A stretch of DNA of 51,282 nt from assembly GCF_013396335.1 (NCBI RefSeq), contig NZ_JABWSY010000028.1, forward strand, positions 1 to 51,282. The letters run 5' to 3'. A program made the translations under genes and the position numbers. Below the pieces are notes generated by a model that searched no databases, was not told where the DNA came from, and worked only from the letters and a program-made list of their open reading frames with translations. The stretch's first letter is position 1; every line of letters starts with the position of its first letter. Source of the DNA: Bacillus sp. EB106-08-02-XG196 (lineage in GTDB: Bacteria; Bacillota; Bacilli; Bacillales; Cytobacillaceae). Shown one piece after another: positions 23,353-33,144 of this stretch.

Positions 23353-26300
23353 TTGAAAGGATTAAAATCATTATTTCTAGATCAGGAAGATGTCCACTCC
23401 ATCATATCTGGAGTTCAGGAAGGCTTGAAAGAGCAGCTAATTGCTGGATTATCAGGTTCATCAAGGACGGTACTAACGGCTGCTATTTATGAGCAGATGA
23501 AAAGACCGATTCTCTTTATTACCCATAATCTTTTGCAAGCACAAAAACTCTATGACGATATTGTAAATCTATTAAGTGAGGATGAAGTTTTTCTATTTCC
23601 AGCCAATGAATTAATTGCAGCTGAGATGAGTATTGCCAGTCCAGAGTTAAAGGCACAAAGAATCGAAGCCTTAAATCATTTGAGTAAAAAGGACAAAGGA
23701 ATTATTATTGTCCCTGCTGCTGGACTTAGGAAGGTCATTCCACCAAAATCTTTGTGGAAACAGTATCAGCTGTCGTTTAAAGTAGGCGATGATTTAGATG
23801 TTACGAAGTTACTTAATACTTTTGTTAAGATGGGATATGTTCGGTCTGAAATGGTGTCAACACCAGGAGAGTTTAGTATAAGGGGCGGGATAATTGATAT
23901 TTATCCGCTTACCGTTAGCGATCCTATAAGAATTGAACTATTTGATACTGAGATTGATTCAATCCGCTACTTTTCCTTAGAAGACCAGCGTTCTATCGAA
24001 AAAACAAATGAAGTTTTGATTGGTCCTGCAACGGAGGTCCTTTTTGAGGCAGAGGATTATAGCAGGTTAATTGGAAAGCTTGAGGATGGGCTTGGTAAAA
24101 GTCTTAGAAAATTAAAGGACGATAAAGCAAAGATACAGCTCTCGCAAAATATTAGTTTTGAGCTCGAACAGCTTAAAAATGGTCATAAACCAGACCAAGT
24201 ATTTAAATATCTTTCGCTGGCATATGAAGGCGATAGTAGTTTACTAGACTATCTCCCGCGCAATGGAATGGTATTTATTGATGAAATTAGCCGGGTTCAA
24301 GAGATGAATGATTCCTTAATTAAAGAGGAGGCGGAATGGTATACTTCTCTCTTAAGTGAGGGCCAAATTATTCATGATTTGACTATTTCCCATGACATAC
24401 CAAATTTGCTTCATAAAAAAGAGTTTCCGATTCTTTATATGAGTTTGTTTTTACGCCATGTGGCAAATACAAGTCCGCAAAATATCATAAATGTTTCTTG
24501 TAAACAAATGCAGAATTTCCATGGGCAAATGCATTTACTGAAAGCAGAAGTTGACAGGTGGAAAAAAGCGAATTACTCCATTCTCTTTTTAGGTCCAGAT
24601 GATGAAAGAGTAAAAAAGTTAGAACGAGTTTTAGAGGATTATGAAATAGAAGCTTCTATTACACGCAGCAATCAGCAGCTTTTACCTGGAAAAGTGCAGA
24701 TCATGACGGGGAACCTGCAAACTGGATTTGAGCTTTCCATTCAGAAGATTGCTGTCATTACGGAGGAGGAGCTTTTTACTAAACGTGTCAAAAAGTCCGC
24801 CAACAGACAAAAACTCTCAAATGCCGAAAGGATTAAGAGTTATTCGGAGCTTAAAATTGGCGATTTTGTCGTCCATGTTAACCACGGAATAGGAAAATAC
24901 TTAGGAATTGAAACTCTCGTTATTAACGGTGTTCATAAGGATTATCTCCACCTCCGCTATCATGGAACAGATAAGCTTTATGTTCCAGTTGAACAAATAG
25001 ATCTTGTTCAGAAGTATGTGGCTTCCGAAGGAAAAGAGCCAAAAATTTATAAACTTGGCGGCAGTGATTGGAAAAAGGTAAAAAAGAAAGTTGAATCCTC
25101 GGTCCAAGACATTGCTGATGATTTAATCAAGCTTTATGCAGAACGTGAAGCAGCTGTTGGTTATGCCTTTTCTCCGGATGGTGACATGCAAAGGGAGTTT
25201 GAAACCGCCTTTGCCTACCAGGAAACAGAAGACCAGCTTCGCTCCATCCATGAAATTAAGCTGGATATGGAAAGAGCTAGACCCATGGACCGCTTGCTTT
25301 GTGGCGACGTGGGTTATGGAAAAACGGAGGTAGCCATTCGAGCCGCCTTTAAAGCGATAGCTGATGGCAAGCAAGTTGCACTCCTTGTCCCAACAACGAT
25401 TTTAGCACAGCAGCATTATGAAACGATGAGAGAAAGATTTCAAGACTACCCAATTAATATTGGTCTGTTAAGTCGCTTCCGTTCGAAAAAGCAACAAACT
25501 GAAACCATCAAAGGCTTAAAAGCTGGTACAGTCGATGTAGTCGTTGGAACACACCGTATTCTTTCAAAAGATATCGTATATCGTGATTTAGGTTTATTAA
25601 TAATCGATGAAGAGCAAAGATTTGGGGTTACCCATAAAGAAAAGATTAAAAGATTGAAAACAAATATTGATGTTTTAACATTGACAGCAACTCCAATACC
25701 GAGGACACTGCATATGTCCATGCTTGGCGTTCGTGATTTATCGGTAATTGAGACACCGCCGGAGAACCGTTTCCCCGTACAAACATATGTAATGGAGTAC
25801 AATGGATCTCTTGTCAGAGAGGCGATTGAAAGGGAGCTGGCTCGTGCGGGACAAGTATACTTTTTATATAACAGAGTAGAGGATATTGAGCGTAAGGCAG
25901 AAGAAATATCGATGCTTGTTCCAGATGCACGAGTCACTTTCGCACATGGGCAAATGTCAGAAAATGAGTTAGAATCAGTCATGCTTAGCTTTCTATCGGG
26001 AGAGTTTGATGTATTGGTCAGCACAACCATCATCGAAACAGGGGTAGATATTCCGAATGTAAACACACTGATTGTCTATGATGCCGATAGAATGGGACTT
26101 TCCCAGCTTTATCAGCTGCGCGGCCGTGTTGGAAGGTCAAATCGTGTTGCGTATGCTTATTTCACGCACCGAAAGGATAAAGTATTAACAGAAGTGGCAG
26201 AAAAGCGTCTTCAGGCTATTAAAGAATTTACTGAACTAGGTTCTGGCTTTAAAATTGCCATGCGTGACTTATCCATTAGGGGTGCAGGAAATTTATTAGG

Positions 26301-26886
26301 TGCACAGCAGCATGGGTTTATTGACTCTGTAGGATTTGACCTTTATTCACAAATGCTGAAAGAAGCGATTGAAGAAAGAAAAGGTGATTTAAAAGCAGAG
26401 CAAAAAGCTACTGTGGAGATTGATTTAGAAATTGATGCGTACATTCCTGATACCTATATTAAAGATGGCCATCAAAAGATTGAAATGTATAAGCGTTTTA
26501 GAGGAGTGCAAACATTAGAGGATATTGAGGAACTTCAGGCGGAAATGCTCGATCGTTTTGGTGAATATCCCGAAGAAGTTGATTATCTATTCCAAGTGGC
26601 AGAAATGAAAGTTTATGCATTGCTTGCGGGTATCGAAATGATAAAACAAGCGAAACAGGAAGTAAGCATTATCGTAAATGAGCGAGCGAGCAGTGCGATT
26701 GACGGACAAAAGGTATTTGCTATCAGCAGTAAGTATCCAAGAATGATTGGGCTGGGAATGGAAGGTCAGAAGCTTAAAATGACCCTTCAGATTAAAGGGC
26801 AAGAACCGGCATATTGGCTGAATATAGCATTTGAAATGATTAAAGGTCTTCAAGAGGCGAAAAAAGGACAAAAGAATCCTGTTTAA
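23353..26886 (+). CDS. mfd: Transcription-repair coupling factor
   Basis: 1177-residue ATP-dependent translocase that removes stalled RNA polymerase and recruits UvrA. Domains in order: UvrB-like N-terminal region (about 1-340), RNA-polymerase-interacting Tudor domain (GDFVVHVNHGIGKYLG, near 500), RecG-like motor with Walker A GDVGYGKT near 650 and DEEQ near 752, LRGRVGRS in motif VI, and the C-terminal TRCF domain. TTG 23353 has AGGAGG nine bases upstream. Confidence 0.97.
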   Translation: MKGLKSLFLDQEDVHSIISGVQEGLKEQLIAGLSGSSRTVLTAAIYEQMKRPILFITHNLLQAQKLYDDIVNLLSEDEVFLFPANELIAAEMSIASPELKAQRIEALNHLSKKDKGIIIVPAAGLRKVIPPKSLWKQYQLSFKVGDDLDVTKLLNTFVKMGYVRSEMVSTPGEFSIRGGIIDIYPLTVSDPIRIELFDTEIDSIRYFSLEDQRSIEKTNEVLIGPATEVLFEAEDYSRLIGKLEDGLGKSLRKLKDDKAKIQLSQNISFELEQLKNGHKPDQVFKYLSLAYEGDSSLLDYLPRNGMVFIDEISRVQEMNDSLIKEEAEWYTSLLSEGQIIHDLTISHDIPNLLHKKEFPILYMSLFLRHVANTSPQNIINVSCKQMQNFHGQMHLLKAEVDRWKKANYSILFLGPDDERVKKLERVLEDYEIEASITRSNQQLLPGKVQIMTGNLQTGFELSIQKIAVITEEELFTKRVKKSANRQKLSNAERIKSYSELKIGDFVVHVNHGIGKYLGIETLVINGVHKDYLHLRYHGTDKLYVPVEQIDLVQKYVASEGKEPKIYKLGGSDWKKVKKKVESSVQDIADDLIKLYAEREAAVGYAFSPDGDMQREFETAFAYQETEDQLRSIHEIKLDMERARPMDRLLCGDVGYGKTEVAIRAAFKAIADGKQVALLVPTTILAQQHYETMRERFQDYPINIGLLSRFRSKKQQTETIKGLKAGTVDVVVGTHRILSKDIVYRDLGLLIIDEEQRFGVTHKEKIKRLKTNIDVLTLTATPIPRTLHMSMLGVRDLSVIETPPENRFPVQTYVMEYNGSLVREAIERELARAGQVYFLYNRVEDIERKAEEISMLVPDARVTFAHGQMSENELESVMLSFLSGEFDVLVSTTIIETGVDIPNVNTLIVYDADRMGLSQLYQLRGRVGRSNRVAYAYFTHRKDKVLTEVAEKRLQAIKEFTELGSGFKIAMRDLSIRGAGNLLGAQQHGFIDSVGFDLYSQMLKEAIEERKGDLKAEQKATVEIDLEIDAYIPDTYIKDGHQKIEMYKRFRGVQTLEDIEELQAEMLDRFGEYPEEVDYLFQVAEMKVYALLAGIEMIKQAKQEVSIIVNERASSAIDGQKVFAISSKYPRMIGLGMEGQKLKMTLQIKGQEPAYWLNIAFEMIKGLQEAKKGQKNPV

Positions 26887-26937
26887 CCATTATAAAAATG
26901 GGATAATTTTACTGTTTGTGAAAAAATAATGCGAATG

Positions 26938-26967
26938 TGTATAGAACTTTCCAGATGAAAGATACTA
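26938..26967 (+). promoter_or_regulatory. Sigma-G-type promoter of spoVT
   Basis: TGTATA (26938-26943), 17 bases, GATACTA (26961-26967) fit the forespore sigma-G pattern. The leader would be about 80 bases. Confidence 0.65.
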
Positions 26968-27055
26968 AGTTCAAAGTTGGTGATGATTCCTACAAAAGGA
27001 AAAATTCTCATTACCAAGTTAGTAAAATCATCAGATGAAAGTGAGGCAACATTGG

Positions 27056-27592
27056 ATGAAAGCAACTGGAATAGTTCGTCGAATCGATGATTTGGGTCGT
27101 GTTGTCATTCCCAAAGAAATACGCAGAACACTGCGTATCCGTGAGGGGGATCCGTTAGAGATCTTTGTAGATCGTGATGGAGAAGTCATTTTAAAGAAGT
27201 ATTCACCAATCAGCGAGTTAAGCGATTTTGCCAAAGAATATGCAGAAGCCCTTTTTGACAGCCTCGGAAACCCGGTATTAATTTGTGATAGAGACAGTTA
27301 TATTGCACTAGCAGGAAGTTCTAAAAAAGATTATTTAAATAAAAATATAAGCGATTTAGTGGAAAAGACAATGGAAGACCGTAATTCCGTTTTAGTTACA
27401 CAGCAAGGTGATATTGCATTAGCGGATGGGAATGATGAAGCCATCTCATCTTATACAATTGGACCGATCATTGCAAATGGCGACCCAATTGGAGCCGTTA
27501 TTATTTATGCAAAAGAAGGTACACTTGGTGAAGTCGAGAAAAAGGCTGTTGAAACCGCTGCTGGATTTTTAGCAAGACAAATGGAATCCTAG
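27056..27592 (+). CDS. spoVT: Forespore transcription regulator SpoVT
   Basis: 178-residue tetrameric regulator. The AbrB-type swapped-hairpin DNA-binding domain (MKATGIVRRIDDLGRVVIP) is joined to a GAF-like domain (about 55-178) ending AAGFLARQMES. It modulates sigma-G genes in the forespore. ATG 27056 matches the family; AGTGAGG is nine bases before, and an in-frame ATG at 27035 adds seven residues. Its DNA-binding domain is paralogous to AbrB at 7.8 kb. Confidence 0.96.
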   Translation: MKATGIVRRIDDLGRVVIPKEIRRTLRIREGDPLEIFVDRDGEVILKKYSPISELSDFAKEYAEALFDSLGNPVLICDRDSYIALAGSSKKDYLNKNISDLVEKTMEDRNSVLVTQQGDIALADGNDEAISSYTIGPIIANGDPIGAVIIYAKEGTLGEVEKKAVETAAGFLARQMES

Positions 27593-27615
27593 AATTAATA
27601 CTATACACAAAAATA

Positions 27616-27642
27616 AAAGAGGCAGCCTTCGCTGTCTTTTTT
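27616..27642 (+). terminator. spoVT terminator
   Basis: Stem GGCAGC/GCTGTC extended by A-T pairs, CTTC tetraloop, T6 tail. Confidence 0.8.
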
Positions 27643-27696
27643 ATTTGCTTCATATGCTATAATCAACACGAGTTTAGGTTAGTTAGGAGATAGGAA

Positions 27697-29319
27697 ATGA
27701 AGCCCGTGAATCAATCGAAGGCTCTTTTTAGAGGGGCTTTTATTTTAGCACTTGCAGCACTGATAACAAAAATCCTAAGTGCTGTTTATCGGATCCCGTT
27801 TCAAAATATTGTCGGGGATGTTGGCTTTTACATATATCAGCAGGTTTACCCATTTTATGGTCTCGCCATGGTGCTCGCGACAACAGGCTTTCCGGTTGTC
27901 ATCTCTAAGCTGTACGCTGAGCAAAGGGAAAAAAGGGATCCTGAGAAAACAAGAAGACTTTTATTCGTCTCATTTATCATCCTGCAGCTATTTGGACTTT
28001 TATGTTTCCTTATCCTTTACTTTGGTGCTGGTTATATTGCCAGCTGGATGAACGATGAGAAGTTAGCCATCTTACTAAGGGTTGTTTCCATTGTCTTTTT
28101 GTTATTTCCGATTGTTTCAATCTTTAGAGGCTACTATCAGGGAAAAGGGGATATGCTGCCCACAGCACTTTCACAGGTTGGTGAACAATTAATAAGAGCC
28201 TTTACGATTCTCTTTTTGGCCTATATGCTCACGCAGTTAGGATATCCCCTGTATCTTATCGGGGGCGGTGCCATGTTTGGGTCTATTACAGGAAGTATGG
28301 TATCAGCGCTTATTTTGTTTACATTCCTATGGATACGTAAAGAATGGAGGATAATTGCTCCTAGAAAAGGGATGCTTAACGGGTATTATCAAGAGGTGAG
28401 TGTTATTTTTAAAACTCTCACCTTTCAAGGACTAACAATCTGTATAAGTGGAATGCTAATGATTTTTATACAGATGGCAGATGCTCTGAACCTATACGCA
28501 TTACTTACAGAAAACGGATATGAAAAGGGTATGGCAAAGGCAGTAAAAGGAGTATTCGACCGCGGACAGCCATTAATTCAATTAGGAACGATTGTTGCTG
28601 CTTCGATGTCTTTATCTCTTGTACCATTAATAACAAGTGCAAGAATTAAAAAGGATATCTCATTCTTACAGGATAAAATTCAATTGGCCATAAGGATAAG
28701 TATCGTCATTGGAGTAGGAGCCTCTGTTGGTCTTTGGGCCATTATCGAACCAGCCAATATCATGTTATTTGAGGATAACTCAGGCACGTCAGTATTAGGG
28801 ATTTTAAGTTTTGTGATTCTGCTTAGCTCCATTATTACAACGATTATTGCGATTATGCAGGGGCTGGGGTCATTACTTTTTCCAGCAGCTGCTGTACTAG
28901 CAAGCTTTCCTTTAAAATATATTCTTAATGCTCTATTCGTTCCGCTATTTGGGACAATGGGGGCGGCTTTCGCTACCTTAATCACGTTAGCATTGGTTTG
29001 TTTGCTTTTATATGTAAAATTTAAAAATATGCAGTCTAGTACGCTGCTGACACTTCACTTTCTAGGAACACTTTTAACAGCAGCATTATTGATGGTTTTA
29101 CTATTAAAAGGCTGCCTGGCCTTAACCAATATGATTACAATACCCGCTGGTACCGAAAGATTAATGGCAGCCGTCCAGGCTTTAGGCGGTGCCTTTTCTG
29201 GAGGCTTCCTTTTCTTATTTATTATTATTAGAGGAGGAGTATTTTTAGAAAAGGAACTATCACTATTTCCTTTCGGCAGCAAATTAAGTCTTTTATTACC
29301 TAAGAAGAATAGGAGTTAA
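27697..29319 (+). CDS. yabM: MOP-superfamily polysaccharide/lipid flippase YabM
   Basis: 540-residue integral membrane protein with about 14 hydrophobic spans, in the SpoVB/MurJ-like branch of the multidrug/oligosaccharidyl-lipid/polysaccharide exporter superfamily. N-terminal ALFRGAFILALAALITKILS and a FRGYYQG segment are typical. It probably flips a lipid-linked envelope precursor, though the substrate is unknown. AGGAG is seven bases before ATG 27697. It starts the yabM-yabN-rqcP run, with six bases to yabN. Confidence 0.88.
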   Translation: MKPVNQSKALFRGAFILALAALITKILSAVYRIPFQNIVGDVGFYIYQQVYPFYGLAMVLATTGFPVVISKLYAEQREKRDPEKTRRLLFVSFIILQLFGLLCFLILYFGAGYIASWMNDEKLAILLRVVSIVFLLFPIVSIFRGYYQGKGDMLPTALSQVGEQLIRAFTILFLAYMLTQLGYPLYLIGGGAMFGSITGSMVSALILFTFLWIRKEWRIIAPRKGMLNGYYQEVSVIFKTLTFQGLTICISGMLMIFIQMADALNLYALLTENGYEKGMAKAVKGVFDRGQPLIQLGTIVAASMSLSLVPLITSARIKKDISFLQDKIQLAIRISIVIGVGASVGLWAIIEPANIMLFEDNSGTSVLGILSFVILLSSIITTIIAIMQGLGSLLFPAAAVLASFPLKYILNALFVPLFGTMGAAFATLITLALVCLLLYVKFKNMQSSTLLTLHFLGTLLTAALLMVLLLKGCLALTNMITIPAGTERLMAAVQALGGAFSGGFLFLFIIIRGGVFLEKELSLFPFGSKLSLLLPKKNRS

Positions 29320-29325
29320 ATAATT

Positions 29326-30786
29326 ATGGGCAAATCAATTGAAATACTCGGTTTGGGGGCGGGCGACCTTGAACAGCTCCCCTTTGGTGTTTACAAAAAA
29401 TTAAAGAGTGCAAAACATGTTTATTTAAGGACGAAAGAACATCCTGTTGTCGATGAATTAGTTCATGAGGGACTGAACTATACATCCTTTGATTCCATCT
29501 ATGAAAAGCATGACCAATTTGAGGAAGTATATCAGGAGATTGTCCAAACCTTACTTCAAAAAGCAAACGGGGAACAGGTGACGTATGTAGTGCCTGGTCA
29601 TCCACTTGTTGCCGAGCGGACCGTCCAGTTACTTTTGGAGTATGGACCTAAAGACGATATTGATATCATCATAGGCGGGGGTCAAAGCTTTGTTGATGCT
29701 CTCTTTCAATCGCTAAAAATAGATCCAGTGGACGGTTTTCAACTTCTTGATGGAACCTCTCTTCATTCCAACCAGCTGCAAATCGATCAGCATATGTTTA
29801 TCAGTCAGGTTTATGATCAGTTTGTAGCCTCTAATATTAAGCTGACGCTTATGGAACGACTTCCTGATGATTATGAAGTGGTCATTGTTTCTGCAGCAGG
29901 AAGCAGCAATGAAAGACTTGAGCGGGTGCCTTTGTATGAATTGGATCGAAAAGTAACTCTTGATAACCTTACTTCTGTCTATGTTCCTCCAGTTCAAGAT
30001 GAACAAATCTTGCTGAAAAATTTTTCTAAGCTGCGAGAAATCATAGCAGTATTAAGAGGTTCAAATGGCTGCCCTTGGGATAAGGAACAAACCCATGAAT
30101 CCTTGAAGAAATATCTGATTGAAGAGACGTATGAGGTAATTGAGGCAATCGACAGTGGGGATATTGATCATTTAGTCGAAGAACTTGGGGACGTCTTGCT
30201 TCAAGTGATGCTTCACGCCCAGATTGGGGAGGATGAAGGCTATTTTGCAATCGATGATGTAATAGAGGCGCTCTCTACAAAAATGATTCGCAGACATCCA
30301 CATGTCTTTGGAAATAGAGTAGTTGAAGACTCAGAAGAAGTCCTTCGAAACTGGCAGGAAATAAAGAAGCAGGAAAAAGGTGAGACAGAAACCTCTCTTC
30401 TTGATGGGATATCCATGTCAATGCCCAATTTATTAAGAGCATACGAAATCCAGAAGAAAGCCGCGAAAGTTGGCTTTGATTGGCAGGAAATAACACCAGC
30501 TTTAGAGAAAGTGAAAGAGGAGCTTGAGGAATTTGAGAATGAGATAAAGACAGCGAGTCTTGTTAATGCTAAAAAAGAATTCGGCGATATCCTGTTTGCC
30601 TTTGTTAACGTAGCAAGGTTTTTGAAAATCCATCCTGAAGAAGCATTATTTGAAACCAATGAAAAGTTTATTAGAAGGTTTGGTTATATTGAAGAAAAGG
30701 TAAAGAATAGCGAAAAGCCGATAGAGGATCATTCCTTAGAGGAGCTCGACCGGTTTTGGGATGAAGCAAAATCAAAGGGATTATAG
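29326..30786 (+). CDS. yabN: Methylase-MazG fusion YabN
   Basis: 486-residue two-domain protein. Residues 1 to about 220 form a tetrapyrrole-methylase-like SAM domain (LGLGAGDLEQLP, VVPGHPLVAERTV). From about 235 it is a MazG nucleoside-triphosphate pyrophosphohydrolase with GCPWDKEQTHESL, EETYEVIEAI and EELGDVLLQV metal-binding glutamates, plus a second MazG half near residue 375-470. The MazG part should sanitise non-canonical NTPs; the role of the methylase part is unknown. GGAG is nine bases before ATG 29326. Confidence 0.9.
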   Translation: MGKSIEILGLGAGDLEQLPFGVYKKLKSAKHVYLRTKEHPVVDELVHEGLNYTSFDSIYEKHDQFEEVYQEIVQTLLQKANGEQVTYVVPGHPLVAERTVQLLLEYGPKDDIDIIIGGGQSFVDALFQSLKIDPVDGFQLLDGTSLHSNQLQIDQHMFISQVYDQFVASNIKLTLMERLPDDYEVVIVSAAGSSNERLERVPLYELDRKVTLDNLTSVYVPPVQDEQILLKNFSKLREIIAVLRGSNGCPWDKEQTHESLKKYLIEETYEVIEAIDSGDIDHLVEELGDVLLQVMLHAQIGEDEGYFAIDDVIEALSTKMIRRHPHVFGNRVVEDSEEVLRNWQEIKKQEKGETETSLLDGISMSMPNLLRAYEIQKKAAKVGFDWQEITPALEKVKEELEEFENEIKTASLVNAKKEFGDILFAFVNVARFLKIHPEEALFETNEKFIRRFGYIEEKVKNSEKPIEDHSLEELDRFWDEAKSKGL

Positions 30787-30803
30787 AATTGGGGGATTAT
30801 TAA

Positions 30804-31073
30804 ATGAGACTAGATAAGTATTTAAAGGTATCGAGATTAATCAAAAGAAGAACATTGGCAAAAGAAGTATCCGATCAGGGGAGAATTCTCATAAACGGAA
30901 AAGAGGCAAAAGCCAGTTCAACGGTTAAAGTTGGTGATGAACTGACAATTCGTCTTGGTCAAAGAATGGTTACAGCAAGAATCGATCAGATCCAAGATAC
31001 CACTCGAAAAGAAGCTGCTGCTGAAATGTACACGATTATCAAAGAAGAAAGAATCGGAGAATCACAGTTCTAA
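30804..31073 (+). CDS. rqcP: Ribosome quality-control S4-domain protein RqcP
   Basis: 89-residue S4 RNA-binding protein (YabO/Hsp15 family). It begins MRLDKYLKVSRLIKRRTLAKE. In B. subtilis RqcP works with RqcH on stalled 50S subunits to add alanine tails. GGGGGA precedes ATG 30804. It lies 17 bases after yabN; a ~90-base gap then separates it from the sporulation genes yabP and yabQ. Confidence 0.94.
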   Translation: MRLDKYLKVSRLIKRRTLAKEVSDQGRILINGKEAKASSTVKVGDELTIRLGQRMVTARIDQIQDTTRKEAAAEMYTIIKEERIGESQF

Positions 31074-31163
31074 TTGTAACAACTATAAAGGCTTGTTCTA
31101 ATTCATTTACCCTTTACATAAAAATGTAATAAAGGTTGTACAAATGATTGTGAGGGATGAATA

Positions 31164-31466
31164 ATGAGCCAATATTATGAAACAAACCCTGTCAAAAGCA
31201 CTGTTCCAGAGCATGATGTCATCATGAGAGGAAGAAAACTTCTCGATATAACAGGTGTTAAACAAGTAGAAAGCTTTGATAATGAGGAGTTCTTATTAGA
31301 AACCTCTATGGGTTTTTTAGCAATCAAAGGGCAAAATCTTCAAATGAAAAACTTGGATGTTGAAAAAGGAATTGTCTCCATTAAGGGAAAGGTATTTGAT
31401 TTAGTTTACTTAGACGAACAGCATGGGGAGAAAGCTAAAGGGTTCTTTAGTAAGTTATTCCGATGA
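31164..31466 (+). CDS. yabP: Sporulation protein YabP
   Basis: 100-residue YabP/YqfC family protein, required for efficient sporulation in the mother cell by family knowledge. Core HDVIMRGRKLLDITGV and FLLETSMGFLAIKG beta-rich segments are present. ATG 31164 follows GAGGGATG. It overlaps yabQ by four bases (ATGA). No clean sigma-E promoter is seen; a CATAAAAAT at 31116 is a weak -10 candidate. Confidence 0.92.
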   Translation: MSQYYETNPVKSTVPEHDVIMRGRKLLDITGVKQVESFDNEEFLLETSMGFLAIKGQNLQMKNLDVEKGIVSIKGKVFDLVYLDEQHGEKAKGFFSKLFR

Positions 31467-32095
31467 CCCTCTCCACTCAATTCCTCACCATGCTTTCGAT
31501 GATTGGGATGGGTTCACTGTTTGGTGTAATGTTTGATACCTACCAGCGCTTCTTAAATCGCCCTAATCGAAAGTCATGGATTGTTTTTTTTAATGACCTG
31601 TTATTTTGGGTCATTCAAGCACTGATTATCTTTTATATTTTATTCCTTGTAAACAATGGAGAATTACGTTTTTACACTTTTGTTGCCCTCCTTTGTGGTT
31701 TTGCTGCCTATCAAAGTTTATTTAAAGGTACTTATCTGAAACTGCTTGAAGTCATAATCAACACAGTAATTTCTATTTATAGATTTATGAGAAGAGCGTT
31801 TCAACTACTTATCTATAAACCTGTCCTTGGTCTCATCCAGTTGGTTATTTCGATTATCATCTTACTTGGCAGGGGGCTCTTTTCCCTTGTCAAATTTGTT
31901 TTAAAGATCTTACTGGTTGTTCTAAAGGTAATTTGGGTACCAATTGTAAAAATAATGTTACTTCTATGGAAACTTTTGCCGAAAACTATTAAAAAATCCG
32001 TCGAGAAGTTATATAATAAAATGGCAGGAATTTTTATGGAAATCAAGAATTATTTACTAAAGTTAATTAAAAAATGGAAAAAACCAAAAAAATAA
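31463..32095 (+). CDS. yabQ: Spore cortex membrane protein YabQ
   Basis: 210-residue membrane protein needed for spore cortex formation in B. subtilis, located in the outer forespore membrane. Four to five hydrophobic segments (about 5-25, 42-62, 68-88, 115-160) precede a strongly basic C-terminal tail ending KKWKKPKK. Its ATG overlaps the yabP stop, and divIC follows after 13 bases. Confidence 0.9.
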   Translation: MTLSTQFLTMLSMIGMGSLFGVMFDTYQRFLNRPNRKSWIVFFNDLLFWVIQALIIFYILFLVNNGELRFYTFVALLCGFAAYQSLFKGTYLKLLEVIINTVISIYRFMRRAFQLLIYKPVLGLIQLVISIIILLGRGLFSLVKFVLKILLVVLKVIWVPIVKIMLLLWKLLPKTIKKSVEKLYNKMAGIFMEIKNYLLKLIKKWKKPKK

Positions 32096-32108
32096 GGGGG
32101 GAAGGGAA

Positions 32109-32501
32109 ATGAGTTCAGTAGGAGATAAGAATATAGCGAAAATGCAAACCACTTATGTACACCAGCAAGAAATTGCAGAAATTGCATCAGCTAGAAAAAG
32201 AAAGCTGCTTTTCAGAAGACTTTCCTTGTTCTTAGTTTTTGCTGCTTTGATGTCCTATTTAATGATTACTAGCTTTATTTCCCAGTCCTCCACATTAGAT
32301 AAAAAAGTGGCACAAAAGAAACAGCTGGAACAACAGATGACTCAATTAAAAAAACAACAGGAAATCTTGAAAGAAGATATCGTTAAGTTAAACGATGATG
32401 ATTACCTTGCTAAGCTTGCCAGAAAAGAATATTTCTTCTCCGAAAACGGTGAGATCATCTTTAACATTCCGGAAGAAAATAAAGGTAAAAACAACCAATA
32501 A
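32109..32501 (+). CDS. divIC: Cell-division protein DivIC
   Basis: 130-residue bitopic membrane protein of the FtsL/DIB/DivIC divisome complex. A cytoplasmic N-terminus rich in basic residues (ARKRKLLFRR) is followed by one transmembrane span (about 36-58). Then comes a coiled coil (LEQQMTQLKKQQEILKED) and a short extracellular tail with DDYLAKLARKEYFFSENGE. GGGGGGAAGGG precedes ATG 32109. Confidence 0.94.
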   Translation: MSSVGDKNIAKMQTTYVHQQEIAEIASARKRKLLFRRLSLFLVFAALMSYLMITSFISQSSTLDKKVAQKKQLEQQMTQLKKQQEILKEDIVKLNDDDYLAKLARKEYFFSENGEIIFNIPEENKGKNNQ

Positions 32502-32510
32502 CTAGTCTTA

Positions 32511-32540
32511 TTGACACTTATTTTTCCCATTTTGTATAAT
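32511..32540 (+). promoter_or_regulatory. Sigma-A promoter of yabR
   Basis: TTGACA (32511-32516), 18 bases, TATAAT (32535-32540): both hexamers are consensus. Confidence 0.85.
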
Positions 32541-32589
32541 ATAAAGTAAGTATGATTTTTTTATTTTCTTAAGGAGGAAAATTCTTTTT

Positions 32590-33033
32590 ATGTCAATCGA
32601 AGTAGGCAGCAAGTTACAAGGAAAGGTCACAGGGATTACAAATTTCGGAGCTTTTGTGGAGCTGCCTGATGGCTCAACTGGACTCGTACACATCAGTGAG
32701 GTTGCTGACAGTTATGTGAAAGATATCAATGACCATCTTAAAGTTGGTGACCAAGTAGAAGTTAAAGTCATGAATGTTGAAAAAGATGGGAAAATTGGAC
32801 TTTCTATAAAAAAAGCAATAGATAAACCAGAGGCGCCGCAAAGATCCCGTTCACAATCGAGCTCACATTCACAACGCCCTCGTCAGAACAGGTCAAACGA
32901 TCGAAATGCTCCTAAAGTAGAGACTTTTGAGTCAAAAATGGCGAAGTTTTTAAAAGATAGTGAGGATCGTTTAACTTCTTTAAAACGTCATACTGAATCT
33001 AAGCGTGGCGGAAGAGGAGCTAAAAGGGGTTAA
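32590..33033 (+). CDS. yabR: S1-domain RNA-binding protein YabR
   Basis: 147-residue protein with one N-terminal S1 domain (residues 1-73; GKVTGITNFGAFVEL, GLVHISEV, KIGLSIKKA) and a low-complexity Ser/Arg/Gln-rich C-terminal linker ending in a basic RGGRGAKRG patch. It probably binds RNA or ribosomes; the target is unknown. It has its own strong promoter and terminator. AAGGAGG lies about ten bases before ATG 32590. Confidence 0.92.
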   Translation: MSIEVGSKLQGKVTGITNFGAFVELPDGSTGLVHISEVADSYVKDINDHLKVGDQVEVKVMNVEKDGKIGLSIKKAIDKPEAPQRSRSQSSSHSQRPRQNRSNDRNAPKVETFESKMAKFLKDSEDRLTSLKRHTESKRGGRGAKRG

Positions 33034-33063
33034 CTTGCTGCTTATATTAAAATATTAATTATC

Positions 33064-33092
33064 AAAGACAGGTCTAGCGGCTTGTCTTTTTT
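33064..33092 (+). terminator. yabR terminator
   Basis: Stem AAAGACA/TGTCTTT with a 12-base loop and T-rich tail. Confidence 0.7.
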
Positions 33093-33104
33093 GTTGTTTA
33101 TAAA

Positions 33105-33134
33105 TAAAAAAAAGCATTGAAATAATCAATGCTT
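33105..33134 (-). terminator. tRNA-Met terminator
   Basis: Perfect 9-bp stem AAGCATTGA/TCAATGCTT. On the minus strand it is followed by a T8-9 run. Confidence 0.85.
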
Positions 33135-33144
33135 CCTTTCGTTA

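Noticed and set aside
25446..26066. 206-residue open frame on the minus strand inside mfd
   Set aside because: It lies wholly opposite the helicase motifs of mfd, has no ribosome site, and its Ser/Thr-rich composition is that of an antisense shadow.
30240..30659. 139-residue minus-strand open frame inside yabN
   Set aside because: Antisense to the MazG domain; low-complexity Ser-rich composition and no start signal.
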